Assembly: GCA_037724045.1 (NCBI GenBank)
Contig: JBBJOW010000059.1
Location: 1 to 24,483 of the forward strand
DNA: 24,483 nucleotides
Origin: DATLGB01 sp037724045
GTDB lineage: Bacteria > Actinomycetota > Thermoleophilia > Solirubrobacterales > Solirubrobacteraceae
Reading direction: 5' to 3'
Below are positions 22,179 through 24,483 of the stretch, piece after piece. Every line of letters begins with the position of its first letter. The stretch's first letter is position 1. The notes under the pieces were generated by a model. The model was given only the letters and a program-made list of their open reading frames with translations, had not been told where the DNA came from and searched no databases. Both the position numbers and the translations under genes were made by a program.

Positions 22179-23855
22179 ATGAGAGCCGTCGACGCCGTCA
22201 TGCACTGCCTCAAGGCCGAGGGCGTGGATGTCGTATTCGGCTACCCCGGCGGCGCGAACCTCCCGACCTACGACGCGCTCTACGACGCGGGCATCAAGCA
22301 CATCCTGGTCCGCCACGAGGCCGGCGGCGGCCACGCGGCCGAAGGCTACGCCAAGGCGTCGGGAAAGGTTGGCGTCTGCTTTGCCACGAGCGGGCCGGGC
22401 GCGACGAACATCGTCACGCCGCTGACCGACGCGATGATGGACTCGGTTCCCGTCGTCTTCTTCACCGGCCAGGTCAGGACGGACCTGCTGGGCACCGACG
22501 GCTTTCAGGAGGCGGACACGTTCGGCATCACCATGCCGATCGTCAAGCACTCCTTCATGATCCAGCATCCAGCCGAGATCCCGCGGACGATTCACGAGGC
22601 CTTCCACATCGCCCGCACGGGGCGCCCGGGCCCGGTGCTCATCGACATGCCCACCGATCTGACCCGGGTGGAGATCGACTACGAGCCCGTGATGGACGTT
22701 CACCTCCCGGGATACCAGCCGACGACGGTGGGCAACCAGAAGCAGATCCGCCAGGCGGCGAAGGCGCTCGCCACCGCGCGCCGGCCGGTGCTCTACGTCG
22801 GCGGCGGCACCATCTCCGCGCACGCCTCGGAGGAGCTGCGCGCCCTGGCGGCGACGGATCGCTTCCCGGTCACCTGCACGCTGATGGGCCTCGGCGCGTT
22901 TCCCGCTCCGCACGACCAGTGGCTGGGCATGCTCGGGATGCACGGGACGCGCACGGCCAACTGGGCCATGTGCGAGGCCGACCTGATCGTCGCCTGCGGT
23001 GCCCGCTTCGACGATCGCATCACCGGCAAGCTGTCGGAGTTCGCCCCGCGGGCGAAGTTCGTCCACATCGACATCGATCCGGCCGAGATCTCAAAGAACG
23101 TCCCGGCGCACATCCCGATCGTCGGCGACGCGCGCAACATCATCGCGCGCCTGACGGAGGAGTACGAGAAGCTCGACACCGATCCGGCGCGGCTGGCGGA
23201 GTGGTGGGAGCGCATCGACCGCTGGCGCGCCCAGCACCCGCTGGGCTACGAGGACTCCACCGATGAGGAGATCAAGCCCCAGCGGCTCATCGAGGCGCTG
23301 TACGAGGCCTGCGGCGGCGATGCGATCGTCACCTCGGACGTCGGCCAGCACCAGATGTGGTCGGCGCAGTACTTCCACTTCTCGCGCCCGCGCACGTGGA
23401 TCAACTCCGGTGGCCTGGGCACCATGGGCTTCGGCCTGCCGGCCGCCATGGGCGCCGCGCTGGCGTGTCCGGACGAGCTCGTGGTCTGCGTGAGCGGCGA
23501 CGGGTCGATCCAGATGAACATCCAGGAGCTGGCGACGATCCGCGAGAACGACATCCCGGTCAAGGTCGTCCTCATGAACAACGGCTTCCTGGGCATGGTC
23601 CGCCAGTGGCAGGAGCTCTTCTGGGAGCGCCGCTACTCGTCGGTCGACACGGGCAAGTGGCCGGACTTCGTCAAGCTCGCCGAGGCCTACGGCATCCCCG
23701 GCCACCGGCTCACCTCCAAGACCTCGCTGGTCGAGGACCTGCGCGCGATCCTTCAGGCCGACGGCCCGGCGTTCGTCGACGTCCGCGTCACCAAGGAGGA
23801 GAACACCTATCCGATGATCCCCCCGGGCGCAGCCGCCCGGGACATGGTCGGGTAA
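22179..23855 (+). CDS. ilvB: acetolactate synthase large subunit
   Basis: The 558-residue thiamine diphosphate enzyme has the catalytic Glu47 (LVRHEAGGGHAAEGYAK), the FAD/TPP-region motif SGPGATN and PVVFFTGQV, the segment LGMLGMHGTRTANWA and GARFDDRITG. The metal-binding motif is GDGSIQMNIQEL...NN, followed by GFLGMVRQWQELFW. It condenses two pyruvates (or pyruvate plus 2-oxobutyrate) in the first shared step of branched-chain amino acid synthesis. The usual RHEQGAAHMADGYAR loop reads RHEAGGGHAAEGYAK here, so Gln and Ala positions next to the catalytic Glu differ, a detail to check. The length is slightly below the usual 570-600, mainly at the N-terminus. ATG 22179 fits the leaderless promoter. 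It ends just before ilvN. Confidence 0.95.
   Translation: MRAVDAVMHCLKAEGVDVVFGYPGGANLPTYDALYDAGIKHILVRHEAGGGHAAEGYAKASGKVGVCFATSGPGATNIVTPLTDAMMDSVPVVFFTGQVRTDLLGTDGFQEADTFGITMPIVKHSFMIQHPAEIPRTIHEAFHIARTGRPGPVLIDMPTDLTRVEIDYEPVMDVHLPGYQPTTVGNQKQIRQAAKALATARRPVLYVGGGTISAHASEELRALAATDRFPVTCTLMGLGAFPAPHDQWLGMLGMHGTRTANWAMCEADLIVACGARFDDRITGKLSEFAPRAKFVHIDIDPAEISKNVPAHIPIVGDARNIIARLTEEYEKLDTDPARLAEWWERIDRWRAQHPLGYEDSTDEEIKPQRLIEALYEACGGDAIVTSDVGQHQMWSAQYFHFSRPRTWINSGGLGTMGFGLPAAMGAALACPDELVVCVSGDGSIQMNIQELATIRENDIPVKVVLMNNGFLGMVRQWQELFWERRYSSVDTGKWPDFVKLAEAYGIPGHRLTSKTSLVEDLRAILQADGPAFVDVRVTKEENTYPMIPPGAAARDMVG
23822..23841 (+). other. GC-rich hairpin at the ilvB-ilvN junction
   Basis: CCCGGGCG (23822-23829) and CGCCCGGG (23834-23841) form a perfect 8-base stem with a CAGC loop, 12 bases before the ilvB stop ends. 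It encodes part of PPGAAARD, so its sequence is constrained by protein as well. It could slow ribosomes or protect mRNA and so tune the large-to-small subunit ratio. Confidence 0.35.
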
Positions 23856-23866
23856 GGGGGCCACTG

Positions 23867-24427
23867 ATGGGAGATCCCGGAACCAAGGCGGACACGCTGA
23901 CGCTGGAGGATCTGCAGGCGACGTCGGGCTTTCGCACCGGCCGCAAGCACATCCTCTCGATCCTGGTGGAGAACAAGCCGGGCGTCCTGACCCGCGTGGC
24001 GGGGCTCTTCGCGCGGCGTGGGTTCAACATCGACACGCTCGTCGTCGGCCCGACCGACGACCCGGCCCTGTCGCGCATCACGCTGACCCTCGACGGGGCG
24101 CTGCACCCGATCGACCAGGTCACCAAGCAGCTGCACAAGCTGGTCAACGTGATCAAGATCCGCGACCTCGAGCCCGACGAGACGATCGCTCGCGAGCTCG
24201 CCGTCTTCAAGATCAACGCCGACGCGGCGCAACGCGTCGAGGTCATGCAGTTCGTCGAGATCTTCGAGGGCCGGATCGTCGACGTGACGAAGCGGACGAT
24301 CATCGTCGAGATCGTCGGGGCGGCGGACAAGGTCGGAGCTTTCGAGAAGCTCGTGCGGCCCTTCGGGCTGATCGAGATGGCGCAGACGGGCGAGATCGCC
24401 ATCGCCCGCGGGCGTGGCGAGACCTAG
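23867..24427 (+). CDS. ilvN: acetolactate synthase small regulatory subunit
   Basis: The 186-residue protein has an N-terminal ACT domain (RKHILSILVENKPGVLTRVAGLFARRGFNIDTLVVG) that binds valine, then LSRITLTLDG and the QVTKQLHKLVNVIKIRDL segment. The C-terminal domain contains RELAVFKINADAAQR, VMQFVEIFEGRIVDVTKRTIIVEIVGAADKV and the end FEKLVRPFGLIEMAQTGEIAIARG. It raises catalytic-subunit activity and gives feedback inhibition. About 25 extra residues (GDPGTKADTLTLEDLQATSGFRTG) precede the ACT domain. The start is well set: AAGGGGG (23854-23860), overlapping the ilvB stop, 6 bases before ATG 23867. No ilvC is seen before the window ends; the next gene is convergent. Confidence 0.94.
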   Translation: MGDPGTKADTLTLEDLQATSGFRTGRKHILSILVENKPGVLTRVAGLFARRGFNIDTLVVGPTDDPALSRITLTLDGALHPIDQVTKQLHKLVNVIKIRDLEPDETIARELAVFKINADAAQRVEVMQFVEIFEGRIVDVTKRTIIVEIVGAADKVGAFEKLVRPFGLIEMAQTGEIAIARGRGET

Positions 24428-24483
24428 CTACTTCCCCCGGAAATAGTCGCTGGGTTTGCCGCGGTTCTGTCCGGCTCGGATGG
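24428..24483 (-). CDS. 3' end of a gene of unknown function (cut by the window edge)
   Basis: The minus strand reads in one open frame from the window edge to TAG at 24430-24428, giving 17 residues: IRAGQNRGKPSDYFRGK. The abundance of Gly, Arg, Lys and Asn and the end packed against the ilvN stop fit a real C-terminus, as this genome places convergent stops next to each other. The family cannot be named from so short a piece. Confidence 0.4.
   Translation of the reverse strand, partial: IRAGQNRGKPSDYFRGK

Overview
The window is about 24.5 kb of very GC-rich DNA (roughly 70%). The genes are densely packed, many of them coupled by ATGA/GTGA overlaps. Gene content, codon use and the recurring TAnnnT box just before start codons point to an actinomycete-like bacterium, most plausibly class Thermoleophilia (Solirubrobacterales). 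That placement is inferred from gene families recalled from memory, not from a search. I see no tRNA, rRNA, CRISPR array, transposase or phage structural gene, so most of the window looks like chromosomal backbone.

Layout. Positions 1-242 hold little beyond a possible signal-peptide remnant on the minus strand. A VOC-fold protein (243-605, +) converges on an APC amino-acid permease (602-1954, -). At 2003-4706 is a compact cysteine/sulfur block: cysteine synthase, a TusA-like sulfur carrier, a MoeB/ThiF E1-like adenylyltransferase and serine O-acetyltransferase. It converges on a queuosine-salvage protein that overlaps an AbiEi/DUF559-type gene (4703-6360, -). Then come pcrA, folD and a small membrane protein (6450-9898), followed by gatC-gatA-gatB (9912-12991), which makes the glutamyl/aspartyl-tRNA amidotransferase.

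The stretch 13053-15699 is a run of short unknown or poorly known genes: a 74-residue protein ending in Gly-Gly, several small membrane proteins, a zinc-ribbon membrane protein and an MpsC/DUF2294-type protein. From 17625 down to 15322 (-) lies a signalling operon: a small membrane protein, a receiver-membrane-histidine kinase hybrid and a 4-TM membrane protein. From 17687 to 22120 is a likely polyamine region: a PatD-like aldehyde dehydrogenase, a class III aminotransferase and a divergent PotD-like lipoprotein. A secreted repeat protein is embedded in it. The window ends with ilvB-ilvN (22179-24427) and the 3' end of a further minus-strand gene.

How the genes work together. CysE makes O-acetylserine and the CysK-type enzyme turns it into cysteine. 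The TusA-like and E1-like genes between them suggest a protein-bound sulfur route linked to that pathway. The aminotransferase and aldehyde dehydrogenase could convert putrescine to GABA, with the lipoprotein capturing the polyamine. The best candidates for undescribed biology are the cysK-tusA-E1-cysE block, the 74-residue possible ubiquitin-like protein at 13053, the coupling of queuosine salvage to a nuclease-like gene, and the consistent leaderless-promoter architecture.
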